A stretch of DNA of 64,000 nucleotides from Acinetobacter sp. ANC 5054 (GCF_002135295.1 NZ_NEGG01000007.1:1-64000); one strand, 5' to 3'. Counted from the first letter of the stretch, positions 47,344 to 57,632 are shown. A program made the numbers and translations. The notes: generated by a model from the letters alone, not told the origin.

Positions 47344-50300
47344 ATGAAAATCTTATCTATTCGAATTAAAAATTTAGCATCTTTGGGTGGCGAGCACTTT
47401 ATTGATTTTGAAGCACAGCCTTTGCTAAACGCTGGACTTATTGCCATTACAGGTAAAACTGGTGCAGGGAAATCAACTATTTTAGATGCCATGTGTCTGG
47501 CACTGTTCAACCAAATTCCACGCTTTAAACATAGCGATGCCAAGCTCTTAGACAATGACGGCACGACCAGTATTTCCACTAATTTCACCAGTAATATTTT
47601 ACGTCGTGGCACAACCCAAGGCTTTGCTGAATTGAATTTTATGGCACAGGATCAGAAAATATATTCTGCGCGTTGGGAGGTCAAACGCTCACACAATAAA
47701 GTGAATGGCAAACTGCAAAAAGCTACGCGTACTTTGCGTTGCTTAAGTGATGGTAATATTGTTGCAGACCGAGCGACCACATTTGATGAGTCCATCAAGC
47801 GGATTACCCAGCTGAGTTTTGCCCAATTTACCCGTGCTGTTTTACTGGCTCAATCTGAAGTGACAGCATTTTTACAAGCACGTGATGATGACCGTGCTGA
47901 GTTACTTGAATATCTCACCAATTCGAGTATTTTCGCCAAAATTGGAGCACTCGCCTTCCGTAAAAAAGAAGACATTAGTCAGCAACGCCGTAAACTTGAA
48001 GATGTTGTTGGTCATTTAGAGCTACTGTCCGAAGAGCAAATTACACAACTGCACACTGATTTCAGCCAAGCACAGTATCGCTTCAAACAAACTGAACTAC
48101 AGTTACAACAGCATCAGCAAGAGCAAAAATGGTTTGAACAACAAACTAAGCTCAATGTCGATATTCAGCAACGTCAACAACTGCTCGAACAATGTAAGCA
48201 ACAGTTATTAAATTTAGCGCCTGAGCACGCACAGCTACAGCAACTTGACCGGTTTGCGACGATTCGTTCATCCGTTGCTGCTCAGCAAAAACTTCAACTT
48301 GAACAGAGTCAATACAGCCAAAAAGTTCAGGTGATGCAGCAGCAATTTGCAATCGTTGAACAAAACCACCTCATTGAATCGCAGCGTTTTCAGCAAGTCG
48401 ATGAGCAATTTAGTTCACAACAACATTTTGAACAACAACATTACCAAGCTTTAAACCAAGTCCGCCAATCTGTAGAACAGCGGAAATTTATTAAAACTGC
48501 ATTTGAGCAAGGTTTGGATGTTTTAGAACGTCAACAAAATGCACTCATACCACTTAATCAACAACATGCTCAATTCTTACAAACGATTCAGCAACAAGAT
48601 GTAGAGATTCAGCAGATCCAACAGCAGTTGAACACTAGTCAGCCATTTTCGGTACTTGATGATGGTTTAAATGCACATATCCAGCAATTAAATCAATTTA
48701 ATCAGCAATATTCACTGCTTAGCCAACGCATCGGGCACATGGAAACAGCTCAGCAAAATCTTATTGAATTGAATAATCAACACACTGAATTATTTAAACA
48801 ATTTGGCTCGGTTGAGAACATTGAAGCGAAACTCACTGAATCAAATCAATTACTCGCAAATAATCAGCAGAAACAAAAACAATCTGCACTGATTCAGCAA
48901 AAACTTGAGTCATGGCTAGAACTCAAACAGAGTACAGCGCAAATTCAGCATAAGCAGCATGAAGCCGAAACCATTCTGCAAACAACTCAGCAGCAAACTG
49001 AGCTGAGTGAAATCCAATTTAAGCAGGCACAATCTGAACGTGAGCAGTTGCAGCATTTATTGCAACAGCAACGGCTTTTACATGCAGAAAATATTGAACA
49101 ACTACGTGAAACACTGGTTGATCAGCAACCCTGTAGCGTCTGTGGTAGTACAGAACACCCCTATGCGCTAGAGCATCCAGATTTATCTAAAGCTTTGTTT
49201 CAGTTACAAGAACAACAAGAGCAACAGGCTCTTCTGTCTGAGAAGCAGTATTTTGAACAATGGCAACAACATCTTAAGCAGTTCAACCAACAACTTGCCG
49301 CACAGCAACAGCTCAAGCATCAATTGGAACAGGCTCAGCAACAGATCCAACGATTGCAAACCGAAGTTAATTCGGCAATGTCTCATGCAGAATTGGTCCT
49401 AAATTTAGAACAGACCGATGCACAGCTTCGTGCAGTAGTCGATTCATTCATCAGCAATTTATTAAAACAACAACAGGCTTTTATTGAGCAAAATTCTACG
49501 TATGCGCAGGCTTTGAAACAACTGAATCAGCTCAACCTCGATATTCAAAACCTTGAGCATGTCTTGAACCAGCTACAGCAATTGCATCATCAAGTTGAAC
49601 ATCTTTTCAATATTGAATCGCGGATAAAAGCGCTTAGTGAACAACAACCCGAAGTGGCTGCACAGCAGCTGATCCAGCAACTAACCACACGGTCAGATCA
49701 GTTACAGCAGTTACAGCACATCCAGAACCAGCAACAACAACTGACACAGCAAAGTGCCTTGCTTGATGAAAAAATTAGCCAACTCAAAGTCAAGATTGAA
49801 GAAAGCACACGACATAATCAGCATCTTCGTCAGCAAGGCATTGAAAACAATGATCAAGCTGCAGAAGCGATCTTTGCTATGTGCCAAACACAGATCAGCA
49901 AACCGCATGAATGGCTAGCGCAATTTGATCAATCACGTTTAGCATTGCAAAATCAACATCAGCAAGCCAAAGTTCATTTTTCATCAATACATCAGCACTT
50001 TGAACAGCAGCGCCAGCAACTCGATCAATTAAAAACCCAGACTCAACAAGTCGAGCAACAACACATTCAAGTTCAACAAGATATTCAGCATTGGCTGAAT
50101 GCACATGCAGACTTTAACCATGATTTGCTCATTGAGCTAAATCAAATACCGATTCAACACGTTCAAGCATTGCGGGTAAAATTACAGCAGGCAGAACAGG
50201 CGCAGTACGAAGCACAATCCAGTCTCAAGGTCTTACAAGATCAATTTGAACAACATCAGACACAGCAACCTAAACTGAGTCTCACAGAATTACACACGCA

Positions 50301-50940
50301 GCTAGAAGTATTACAAGCGCAATTTGAACAACAGCAAAATGAGCGTGATGCATTAAAAGTTAAAATTGAAATGCATCAACAAACTTTGATTAAGCAGCAG
50401 CAATTTGCGAATGAAATTGCCAAAATTCAAATTGAGGAAACGCGTTGGAATAAAATTTCCAGTTTGATTGGCGATGCCAAAGGCAAGGATTTCCGTGAGT
50501 TCGCACAACAATATAATTTAGATATTTTAGTGGAGTATGCTAATCAACAGTTGGCATTGCTGTCACAGCGTTATACTTTAAAACGTCTTGAGAACTCACT
50601 TAGTTTGGGCATTATCGACCACGACATGGATGGTGAATTACGTTCGGTCTCTTCGCTGTCTGGCGGTGAATCATTCCTAACTGCCCTTGCACTTTCATTG
50701 GCAATTGCCAATATGGCTTCAGGCTCAATGAAAATTGAATCTCTATTCATTGATGAAGGCTTTGGTACGCTAGATGCATCATCCCTACACATGGTGATGA
50801 ATGCGCTCGATCAGTTGCAAAACCAAGGACGTAAAGTCGTGCTCATTTCGCATATTCAAGAAATGCACGAACGCATTCCAGTGCAAATTCAGGTGAATCC
50901 AGTCGGTGCAGGTGCCAGTACCATTGAAATTGTATGTTGA
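47344..50940 (+). CDS. sbcC: Nuclease SbcCD subunit C
   Basis: SbcC is the Rad50-type ATPase of the SbcCD complex. Walker A GKTGAGKST lies near residues 36-44, the zinc hook CSVC near 596-599 between long coiled coils, the ABC signature LSGGESFLTALALSLA and Walker B SLFIDEGFGTLD near the C-terminus. At 1198 aa it is longer than E. coli SbcC (1048). The arms are extremely rich in glutamine. Confidence 0.96.
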   Translation: MKILSIRIKNLASLGGEHFIDFEAQPLLNAGLIAITGKTGAGKSTILDAMCLALFNQIPRFKHSDAKLLDNDGTTSISTNFTSNILRRGTTQGFAELNFMAQDQKIYSARWEVKRSHNKVNGKLQKATRTLRCLSDGNIVADRATTFDESIKRITQLSFAQFTRAVLLAQSEVTAFLQARDDDRAELLEYLTNSSIFAKIGALAFRKKEDISQQRRKLEDVVGHLELLSEEQITQLHTDFSQAQYRFKQTELQLQQHQQEQKWFEQQTKLNVDIQQRQQLLEQCKQQLLNLAPEHAQLQQLDRFATIRSSVAAQQKLQLEQSQYSQKVQVMQQQFAIVEQNHLIESQRFQQVDEQFSSQQHFEQQHYQALNQVRQSVEQRKFIKTAFEQGLDVLERQQNALIPLNQQHAQFLQTIQQQDVEIQQIQQQLNTSQPFSVLDDGLNAHIQQLNQFNQQYSLLSQRIGHMETAQQNLIELNNQHTELFKQFGSVENIEAKLTESNQLLANNQQKQKQSALIQQKLESWLELKQSTAQIQHKQHEAETILQTTQQQTELSEIQFKQAQSEREQLQHLLQQQRLLHAENIEQLRETLVDQQPCSVCGSTEHPYALEHPDLSKALFQLQEQQEQQALLSEKQYFEQWQQHLKQFNQQLAAQQQLKHQLEQAQQQIQRLQTEVNSAMSHAELVLNLEQTDAQLRAVVDSFISNLLKQQQAFIEQNSTYAQALKQLNQLNLDIQNLEHVLNQLQQLHHQVEHLFNIESRIKALSEQQPEVAAQQLIQQLTTRSDQLQQLQHIQNQQQQLTQQSALLDEKISQLKVKIEESTRHNQHLRQQGIENNDQAAEAIFAMCQTQISKPHEWLAQFDQSRLALQNQHQQAKVHFSSIHQHFEQQRQQLDQLKTQTQQVEQQHIQVQQDIQHWLNAHADFNHDLLIELNQIPIQHVQALRVKLQQAEQAQYEAQSSLKVLQDQFEQHQTQQPKLSLTELHTQLEVLQAQFEQQQNERDALKVKIEMHQQTLIKQQQFANEIAKIQIEETRWNKISSLIGDAKGKDFREFAQQYNLDILVEYANQQLALLSQRYTLKRLENSLSLGIIDHDMDGELRSVSSLSGGESFLTALALSLAIANMASGSMKIESLFIDEGFGTLDASSLHMVMNALDQLQNQGRKVVLISHIQEMHERIPVQIQVNPVGAGASTIEIVC

Positions 50941-51099
50941 GTTTCTGAGTAAGTGGTTAATGAATTTAACTACGCGTGATATTGACGATATTCAGAATAC
51001 GAAAGCTGATTAGAAAGCAAAGGCTGAATGGATTTTTCCACTCAGCCCTGATTTTCTTGACTTAGGAATGGCAAAGAAGTGTATGGTCCTACATCCACC

Positions 51100-51909
51100 T
51101 TAATCCGCAGGAAAAGCATTTGGTGGTGGGGCATATTGGCTTGTAGGTTTAACTTTATCTCGTGGTGCATTTAGCTCATAAATGACTGTACCAATGACAC
51201 CTGTATTGTTAATCGAGCCACTGGCAGAGTGCGCTGCATATGAATCTTTAGGTTTACTGAAGGTAAATGAAGCCACTGCACTATTGCTTTTACGGAACCC
51301 TTCAATATCCAAATGACTATAAGGCCACAGTACATAACCACTGTTGTAACGTGATGCACGCTGTCCATTCAATACATCTAAACCATCTACACTTGCTACA
51401 ACTTCAAAGGTTTGTGCACTGTTATTGGTATAATGCAAAACATAGCTTTGGCCTTCATTAGCAGATAGAAAGTATTGCTGCCCATCTCGATATAACACTA
51501 AATTACGTCCACGCTCGTCTTGCACTGAAAAGCTAACTTTGCCCGCCGCCAAGGAAATGCTGTTAATACTACGCCCTGAAAAGTCTTTTTCTGCATAACG
51601 GATTTGCGACTCAGCGATAGGCGTTGAACTTAAGCGTTTTAAATTGACGGGTTTAACCGATGAACTAATTTCATCCCCCCATTTCGTTCCAAGACGCTGC
51701 TCATCCTTAACTTTACTGTTGCCCAAAGAAGCTGAAGTTTGACTGGCAGTCATGCTCGGTGTAGGTACTTGAGCCATTTCACTTTCAACTTGAACATTCG
51801 AACTCATGTCATCTGCTGATTGCTGAACTGGTGCCGAACTACAGGCCGATAAAATTAAACTAAAAAAACCGCCCAACAAACTCCAAATCACGATCCATCT
51901 ATTTTTCAT
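51100..51909 (-). CDS. Predicted lipoprotein (269 aa)
   Basis: From the ATG at 51909 (GGTAGAG upstream) the product starts MKNRWIVIWSLLGGFFSLIL followed by SAC, a lipoprotein signal with the cysteine near residue 23. A Ser/Thr-rich linker follows, then a beta-rich domain (SINSISLAAGKVSFSVQDERGRNLVLY and similar). The longer frame to 52074 would bury the signal and is rejected. No named family recognised. Confidence 0.82.
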   Translation of the reverse strand: MKNRWIVIWSLLGGFFSLILSACSSAPVQQSADDMSSNVQVESEMAQVPTPSMTASQTSASLGNSKVKDEQRLGTKWGDEISSSVKPVNLKRLSSTPIAESQIRYAEKDFSGRSINSISLAAGKVSFSVQDERGRNLVLYRDGQQYFLSANEGQSYVLHYTNNSAQTFEVVASVDGLDVLNGQRASRYNSGYVLWPYSHLDIEGFRKSNSAVASFTFSKPKDSYAAHSASGSINNTGVIGTVIYELNAPRDKVKPTSQYAPPPNAFPAD

Positions 51910-52167
51910 TGCTCTACCCTTTATTAGAATACTTATCCTGCCAGTATAAAAAACGAGGCTGAACAATAGTGCTGCAAATTGTTGACTTATGCTAAGCACT
52001 GTAACCAACAGCAGGATCAGATTCATCCGAATAACACGCAGCTTAAATTCAACTAACCCAGAATTTGATTGCATTCATGATTGGAATAATTAGGCCCTAA
52101 AAATATTCCCCAATACGTTCAAATTAAGGTAGTAATGAACACAATCAAATTTGCATTGTGTCATCTG

Positions 52168-52968
52168 CTATTCTGAAATTTTACGCAGCGTTAGGATTTG
52201 TTCGCTACGTCCAAATGGGCCTTTAACATCATGTAGGACTGAGCTGGTTAATCCGATTCCGTCATCACCATATTGCTGCACAGTTTCTAAACCTAGCCAC
52301 TGCCCCTGCGGCATTCGATGTAAATGAATCTGAAGGTCTAAATTTGGAAAACCCCATTTAAACGGCCTATCTTGACGTAGCACAATGCCATTTGCTGTAT
52401 CAACCAACCCCATTAAACGTACGAAGTCACTACTCGTTTCACCCTCAATCATTTCATAAGGTGTGTTTAACCAAACAATACCCCGACCTGCTCGTCGTTC
52501 ATGGCTTCGTGCCTCAATAGAGTGAATAAAACCACCGGGCCATTGACGGATCCCCTCCCAGAGAGGCGCTAGTTCAGGTCCATTGACCGACTGATCTTCA
52601 AGTCCATGAGCGATTTGACTGTTTTGCGTCATCATGCGCCACGTTCGCGCCACAATACAAATTTTGCCGTGGGCACGCATTTCAGACTCAATCAACTCAA
52701 TGGTTTTACCCGGGCGTATCACCCTACTGACTATTTCAAACTCTCCCGCAGGAATTAAGCCTAAAATATCCAAACTAATTCGCCCTATGCGCACATCTTC
52801 ACGGGGTAAAAATCGATCTAATTCCGCGCAGATAATGCCTGTTGCAGGTGCCATATGCTGCTCATGTTCATTCCATGCGCCCTGTGCTAAAACTGTTGAA
52901 CGATAATGTGCTGTGACAATGCCTTGCGCATCCGTTTTGCGCTGAATCAGTTGATAATATGCCGTCAT
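52168..52968 (-). CDS. Acyl-CoA thioesterase-like protein (double hotdog)
   Basis: The 266-aa product from the ATG at 52968 (AGGAAAG upstream) resembles TesB/4HBT_3-like thioesterase-fold proteins: RISLDILGLIPAGEFEIVSRVIRPGKTIELIE in the first half, and ANGIVLRQDRPFKWGFPNLDLQIHLHR in the second. A similar hotdog lacks a clear N-terminal catalytic motif, so activity is uncertain. Confidence 0.85.
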   Translation of the reverse strand: MTAYYQLIQRKTDAQGIVTAHYRSTVLAQGAWNEHEQHMAPATGIICAELDRFLPREDVRIGRISLDILGLIPAGEFEIVSRVIRPGKTIELIESEMRAHGKICIVARTWRMMTQNSQIAHGLEDQSVNGPELAPLWEGIRQWPGGFIHSIEARSHERRAGRGIVWLNTPYEMIEGETSSDFVRLMGLVDTANGIVLRQDRPFKWGFPNLDLQIHLHRMPQGQWLGLETVQQYGDDGIGLTSSVLHDVKGPFGRSEQILTLRKISE

Positions 52969-53237
52969 GAACTTTCCTGTTTGTCCAAAAATCAAATCAC
53001 TTTCATCTCAAAATGTGCGTGACATCCTGCTTGTTTTGTACGCAACTTTGCTGGAAAGTTCAATTTTAAAGCCCAAATTTGAACCCGAGGGTTCCAAAAT
53101 TTGAGAAAGAGGAAATGATGTGCTTATTTAAATTATTTTGATTGAAATACTTTTTTAGCTTTGCGTTTTGAAATAATTTCGAATTTAGCAAGCGCATAAG
53201 GCACCTTGTTCTCAGCACCTTGGCACTTGCATAGTCA

Positions 53238-53924
53238 TTATTTAGAATAATCGCGTGCACCAAATAAGGCTGTGCCTACACGCACCATCGTTGAGCCTGC
53301 GGCAATGGCATCAACCATATCGCCCGACATTCCCATACTTAAAGTATCCCAATCTTCAGGGTGAGCATGCCCTGCTTTGACTTGCTCAAAGAGTTGCCGA
53401 GCATCAAAGAAAGCCTGAGTATTGTTAGGCGCAGGAATCACCATGAGCCCGCGCAATTTTAAATTTGGTAATCGACTCATTTGACGAACCAACTCTGCTA
53501 CTTCAGCAGGTGCACAACCATCTTTTGAATCTTGATCATCAATATTCACTTGTAGACAAATATTTAATGGCTGTTGTGACGCGTCACGTTGAGCTGATAA
53601 ACGCTCTGCGATAATCAAACGATCGACGCCATGTACCCATGCAAAGCTTGAAGCCAAATGTTTGGTTTTATTGCGCTGAACATGTCCAATAAAATGCCAT
53701 TCGATGTCTAAATCCGACAAGATAGCGATTTTATCTAAGGCTTCTTGCAGATAATTTTCCCCAAATGCCCGTTGTCCTGTTGCATACATTTCTTTTAATA
53801 TTTCAGCAGGATGGGTCTTAGAAACCGCCAATAAGCTCACGGCATCTACATCTCGCTTAGCCTGTAAACTCGCCGTGGCAATTTGCTCTAAAACTTGATT
53901 TCGTGCTTCTTGAAGTGTATTCAT
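53238..53924 (-). CDS. yggS: YggS-type PLP homeostasis protein
   Basis: A pyridoxal-phosphate-binding protein that controls free PLP levels. The lysine is in LLAVSKTHP; FGENYLQEALDKI, WHFIGHVQRNK, SMGMSGDM and IAAGSTMVRVGTALFGARDY are all conserved. The ATG at 53924 (228 aa, MNTLQEARNQV) aligns with the E. coli start; earlier ATGs at 53948 and 53960 add unaligned residues. It is divergent from pilT, the usual neighbourhood of yggS in pseudomonads and Acinetobacter. Confidence 0.94.
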   Translation of the reverse strand: MNTLQEARNQVLEQIATASLQAKRDVDAVSLLAVSKTHPAEILKEMYATGQRAFGENYLQEALDKIAILSDLDIEWHFIGHVQRNKTKHLASSFAWVHGVDRLIIAERLSAQRDASQQPLNICLQVNIDDQDSKDGCAPAEVAELVRQMSRLPNLKLRGLMVIPAPNNTQAFFDARQLFEQVKAGHAHPEDWDTLSMGMSGDMVDAIAAGSTMVRVGTALFGARDYSK

Positions 53925-54054
53925 TGACGGGGTTCTCATTTCATTCATCTTTTTTTGCATTGCCCTGCAACTAAGTGTTGGTTAAGCTGTGGGAAAGCCT
54001 TATTATTCTATCAAAATAATTAAGATTTAATTTTAACTTTATCTCGGGGATCTT

Positions 54055-55092
54055 ATGGACATTACAGAACTGTTGGCCTTTGCTGCCAAAAATAACGCTT
54101 CCGATTTGCATTTATCTTCTGGTATGCCACCAATGATTCGTGTGGACGGTGAAGTACGTCGTATTAACTTACCGGCACTTGAGCATAAAGAAGTTCATAA
54201 ACTTGTTTATGACATCATGAACGATAAACAACGTCGTGATTACGAAGAAAAATTAGAAACTGACTTTTCATTTGAAGTACCGGGCGTAGCGCGTTTCCGT
54301 GTGAACGCATTTAACCAAAACCGTGGTGCTGGTGCTGTATTCCGTACCATTCCATCAAAAGTACTCACCATTGAAGACCTTGGCATGGGCCAAATCTTTA
54401 AAGATATTTGTGAATATCCACGTGGTATTGTTTTGGTGACAGGTCCAACAGGCTCAGGTAAATCAACAACACTTGCAGCGATGGTCGACTACATTAATGA
54501 CAATCGCTATGACCATATTTTAACGGTTGAAGACCCAATCGAATTTGTGCACGAATCTAAAAAATGCTTGGTCAACCAACGTGAAGTCCACCGTGACACC
54601 CACGGCTTTAACGAAGCACTTCGTTCTGCACTGCGTGAAGACCCGGATATTATCCTTGTCGGCGAGATGCGTGACCTTGAAACCATTCGCTTGGCACTTA
54701 CTGCTGCGGAAACAGGTCACTTGGTTTTCGGTACACTACATACCACCTCTGCGGCAAAAACCATTGACCGTGTGATCGACGTATTCCCAGCGGAAGAAAA
54801 AGACATGGTCCGTGCCATGTTGTCAGAATCACTACAAGCGGTAATCTCGCAAACCCTATTAAAGAAAAATGGTGGTGGACGAGTTGCAGCACATGAAATC
54901 ATGATTGGTATTCCCGCAATTCGTAACTTGATTCGTGAAAACAAAGTGGCACAAATGTATTCTGCGATTCAAACGGGTGCCAACTATGGTATGACTACGC
55001 TAGATCAAAGCCTTAAAACTTTAGTATCGAAAGGGATTATCAGCACACAGACTGCACGTACTGCGTCTAAGCAACCAGAATCTTTCCTATAA
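54055..55092 (+). CDS. pilT: Twitching motility ATPase PilT
   Basis: PilT powers retraction of type IV pili. Walker A GPTGSGKST lies at 130-138, the Asp box ILTVEDPIEFVHE, Walker B ILVGEMRDLETI and His box TGHLVFGTLHT follow, and the PilT-specific IPAIRNLIRENK near the C-terminus is present. The 345-aa length is normal. pilU follows after 30 bases. Confidence 0.97.
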   Translation: MDITELLAFAAKNNASDLHLSSGMPPMIRVDGEVRRINLPALEHKEVHKLVYDIMNDKQRRDYEEKLETDFSFEVPGVARFRVNAFNQNRGAGAVFRTIPSKVLTIEDLGMGQIFKDICEYPRGIVLVTGPTGSGKSTTLAAMVDYINDNRYDHILTVEDPIEFVHESKKCLVNQREVHRDTHGFNEALRSALREDPDIILVGEMRDLETIRLALTAAETGHLVFGTLHTTSAAKTIDRVIDVFPAEEKDMVRAMLSESLQAVISQTLLKKNGGGRVAAHEIMIGIPAIRNLIRENKVAQMYSAIQTGANYGMTTLDQSLKTLVSKGIISTQTARTASKQPESFL

Positions 55093-55122
55093 AAAAAATG
55101 TAGCTGTATTTGGGGATTTTTT

Positions 55123-56244
55123 ATGGACTTTAATGGCTTACTCAATTACATGATTGAGAAAAAAGCATCTGACTTATTTATTACGGCAGATGTTGAACCA
55201 TCAATTAAAATTAACGGCACCATCATGCCGATTGGTTCAACAAAACTTCCGGGGCCTACGGTGGGTCAAATTTTAAATTCCATTATGTCTGAAAAACAGC
55301 GTAAGGAATTTGCAGATACCCGCGAATGTAACTTTGCTATCAGTAATACAGATAAAACCGCTCGTTTCCGTGTCAGTGCATTTCAGCAACGCGACCAACC
55401 GGGCATGGTGCTCCGTCGTATTGAAACCATCATCCCAACCATGGATGAGTTGAAGTTACCACCGATTCTCAAAGAATTGGCAATGACCAAACGTGGCATC
55501 ATCATTTTTGTTGGTGCAACAGGTACAGGTAAATCGACTTCACTTGCATCGATTATTGGCTATCGTAATCAAAATTCACACGGTCATATCATTACTATTG
55601 AAGACCCAATCGAATTTATTCACGAGCATCGTGGTTGCATTATTACCCAACGTGAAGTGGGTATCGATACTGACTCATTTGAAATTGCCTTAAAGAACAC
55701 ACTGCGTCAGGCACCAGATGTCATCTTGATCGGTGAGATCCGTTCTCGTGAGACTATGGATTATGCCATTGCCTTTGCAGAAACGGGTCACTTGGTATTT
55801 GCGACGCTGCATGCCAACAATGCCAACCAGGCCATTGACCGTATTATTCACTTCTTTGAAGCAGATCGTCATGGTCAATTGTTTATGGATTTATCCTTGA
55901 ACTTAAAAGCCATGGTTGCACAGCAGTTGATTCCAACCATTGACGGTAATTCACGTCGTGCTGCGATTGAAATCCTCATCAATTCACCGTTAATTTCAGA
56001 TTTAATCCGTAAAGGTGAAGTCCATGAAATTAAGGACTTGATGAAACGTTCTCGCGAGCTCGGTATGCAGACTTTCGACCAAGCCTTATATGATTTATAT
56101 CGCGCGAAGCAAATCAGTTATAAAGATGCGTTAAAGCATGCCGATTCTCCAAACGACTTGCGTTTACAAATCAAGTTGGCAGAAGAAGGTGGTGAGCATT
56201 TACTGCGTGCCAATTCAAATATTACCTTTGATGGCCAGCACTAA
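55123..56244 (+). CDS. pilU: Twitching motility ATPase PilU
   Basis: PilU is a PilT-dependent accessory retraction ATPase. Walker A GATGTGKST (about 140-148), ITIEDPIEFIHE, VILIGEIRSRETM and TGHLVFATLHANN are visible. The 373-aa length is normal and includes the PilU tail. It is co-transcribed with pilT and ends at a strong terminator. Confidence 0.96.
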   Translation: MDFNGLLNYMIEKKASDLFITADVEPSIKINGTIMPIGSTKLPGPTVGQILNSIMSEKQRKEFADTRECNFAISNTDKTARFRVSAFQQRDQPGMVLRRIETIIPTMDELKLPPILKELAMTKRGIIIFVGATGTGKSTSLASIIGYRNQNSHGHIITIEDPIEFIHEHRGCIITQREVGIDTDSFEIALKNTLRQAPDVILIGEIRSRETMDYAIAFAETGHLVFATLHANNANQAIDRIIHFFEADRHGQLFMDLSLNLKAMVAQQLIPTIDGNSRRAAIEILINSPLISDLIRKGEVHEIKDLMKRSRELGMQTFDQALYDLYRAKQISYKDALKHADSPNDLRLQIKLAEEGGEHLLRANSNITFDGQH

Positions 56245-56265
56245 AATAGATCATGCTTCAGACAT

Positions 56266-56299
56266 AAAAAAACAGACTTCAAATGAAGTCTGTTTTTTT
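56266..56299. terminator. Terminator between pilU and fur
   Basis: AAAAAACAGACTTC pairs with GAAGTCTGTTTTTT around AAAT. It can serve both convergent genes. Confidence 0.9.
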
Positions 56300-56313
56300 A
56301 TCCATTTTCAGGA

Positions 56314-56751
56314 TTATTTTTTGCGGTAAGCATCCTGACATTCAGGCGCATCACAGTAGCCGTATAAGTTAAGTGAGTGACCCGTTAACTCAAAACCGAA
56401 CTTTTTAGCAACTTCATGCTGCTCATGTTCAATTACGTCATTTGTGAACTCAACCACTTTATTGCAGTTTTGGCACACAATATGGTCATGGTGGTCTTCT
56501 TGCATAATTTCAAAAACAGAATGATTGTTCTCAAAATGATGACGTTGAATAATACCTGCAGCTTCAAACTGTGTTAACACGCGATACACAGTTGCTAAAC
56601 CCACATCTTCACCCTGTTCGAGTAAAGTCTTATAAATATCTTCCGCACTTAAGTGATGTTGTCTTGAATTTTCAAGTAATTCCAATATTTTAATTCGTGG
56701 AAGTGTAACTTTAAGTCCAGCTTTGCGTAAATCTTGGTTTGAAATAGGCAT
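56314..56751 (-). CDS. fur: Ferric uptake regulator
   Basis: Fur represses iron-uptake genes when loaded with Fe(II). The 145-aa product has the winged HTH (GLKVTLPRIKILELLE, VGLATVYRVLTQFEAAG), the HHDH metal segment (87-90), C93-x2-C96 and C133/C138. Divergent from bamE, which is the common arrangement in gammaproteobacteria. Confidence 0.97.
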   Translation of the reverse strand: MPISNQDLRKAGLKVTLPRIKILELLENSRQHHLSAEDIYKTLLEQGEDVGLATVYRVLTQFEAAGIIQRHHFENNHSVFEIMQEDHHDHIVCQNCNKVVEFTNDVIEHEQHEVAKKFGFELTGHSLNLYGYCDAPECQDAYRKK

Positions 56752-56863
56752 GAAAAAAGGTCTCTCAACAAAATTAAAGTTGGAATATGCAACAAAGTTT
56801 AGATGCAGTATGATCTATCCTTGGATCAAATGCATCATAATTAATTTGGGATAGTTTAGCAAA
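56752..56863. promoter_or_regulatory. Divergent promoter region, fur / bamE
   Basis: This 112-base gap must carry both promoters. It contains a dyad, GATGCA-N3-TGATC (56802-56815) and GATCA-N2-TGCATC (56824-56836), centred near 56819. The dyad does not clearly match the classical Fur box. Confidence 0.55.
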
Positions 56864-57262
56864 ATGCAAAAAATCATGCTGACGTTATTCGTCACTTCAT
56901 TGCTCGTAGGCTGTTCGACCTTGGGCGTTTATAAAGTTGATATTCCTCAAGGTACACCGTTAACTCAAGCACAAGCGTCTAAAATTCAAGTGGGAATGAG
57001 CCACCAGCAAGTTCGCTTTTTGCTAGGTAGTCCAACTGTTGCAGATCCGATGAATCCGTTACGTTGGGACTACATTTATAAGTATACCCCAGGAACATAT
57101 GCTAAAAAAGCCAAGATTCCTGCAGCGCATGGTCAACACTTAAAAATCTTCTTTGACCAAAATGGTATTGTGCAAAAAGTTGAAGGTCTAGAAACAATTC
57201 CAGAATCTCAACCCGGTCTACCAGGTTCTAAAGAAGCGATTTTAACTGCGCCACCACTATAG
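56864..57262 (+). CDS. bamE: Outer membrane assembly lipoprotein BamE
   Basis: BamE is a lipoprotein of the BAM complex that inserts beta-barrel proteins. The signal ends in LLVGC with C17, and the SmpA/OmlA domain shows QASKIQVGMSHQQVRFLLGSP and the WDYIYKY segment. The 132-aa length is normal. Confidence 0.95.
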   Translation: MQKIMLTLFVTSLLVGCSTLGVYKVDIPQGTPLTQAQASKIQVGMSHQQVRFLLGSPTVADPMNPLRWDYIYKYTPGTYAKKAKIPAAHGQHLKIFFDQNGIVQKVEGLETIPESQPGLPGSKEAILTAPPL

Positions 57263-57278
57263 TCTGTTTCAAATAAAA

Positions 57279-57308
57279 AGAAACCCCTAACGAAAGGGGT
57301 TTTTTTTA
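57279..57308. terminator. Terminator between bamE and rnfH
   Basis: AAACCCCT pairs with AGGGGTTT around AACGAA, followed by a T-run on the plus strand. It ends bamE and probably the convergent rnfH. Confidence 0.85.
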
Positions 57309-57632
57309 TGAGTACAATTGCTTAAAGCGATTGCCTCGACAATAACGTCCTACTGGATTTTTCTTAGCACGATTACGCCGAATATCCTTAGGATTAATGG
57401 TTAAAGCCCGATAAATTTCAACCCGATCCCCCACCTCAAGCACCTGAGCAGAATCTTTAATGCGAACACCAAAAATACCTAAATTTAATTGTTCAGGTAA
57501 TTCGACTTGCTCACGGATACCACTTTGCTCAATCGCATCATGTGCGGTCATGCCTTGAGTGTATGCCAGCGGAATCAGAATTTGTTGGGTGGTACCTGCA
57601 TAGGCAACCCAGACTTGCAACTGCTCAGACAT
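57306..57632 (-). CDS. rnfH: RnfH family protein
   Basis: A ubiquitin-like-fold protein of unknown role (UPF0125), usually encoded next to bamE as here. The 108-aa product from the ATG at 57632 has the typical VWVAYAGTTQQILIPL start and GIFGVRIKDSAQVLEVGDRVEIYRAL middle. The longer frame to 57710 overlaps the upstream gene and is rejected; the chosen ATG overlaps the stop of the upstream gene by one base, a coupling arrangement. Confidence 0.9.
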   Translation of the reverse strand: MSEQLQVWVAYAGTTQQILIPLAYTQGMTAHDAIEQSGIREQVELPEQLNLGIFGVRIKDSAQVLEVGDRVEIYRALTINPKDIRRNRAKKNPVGRYCRGNRFKQLYS

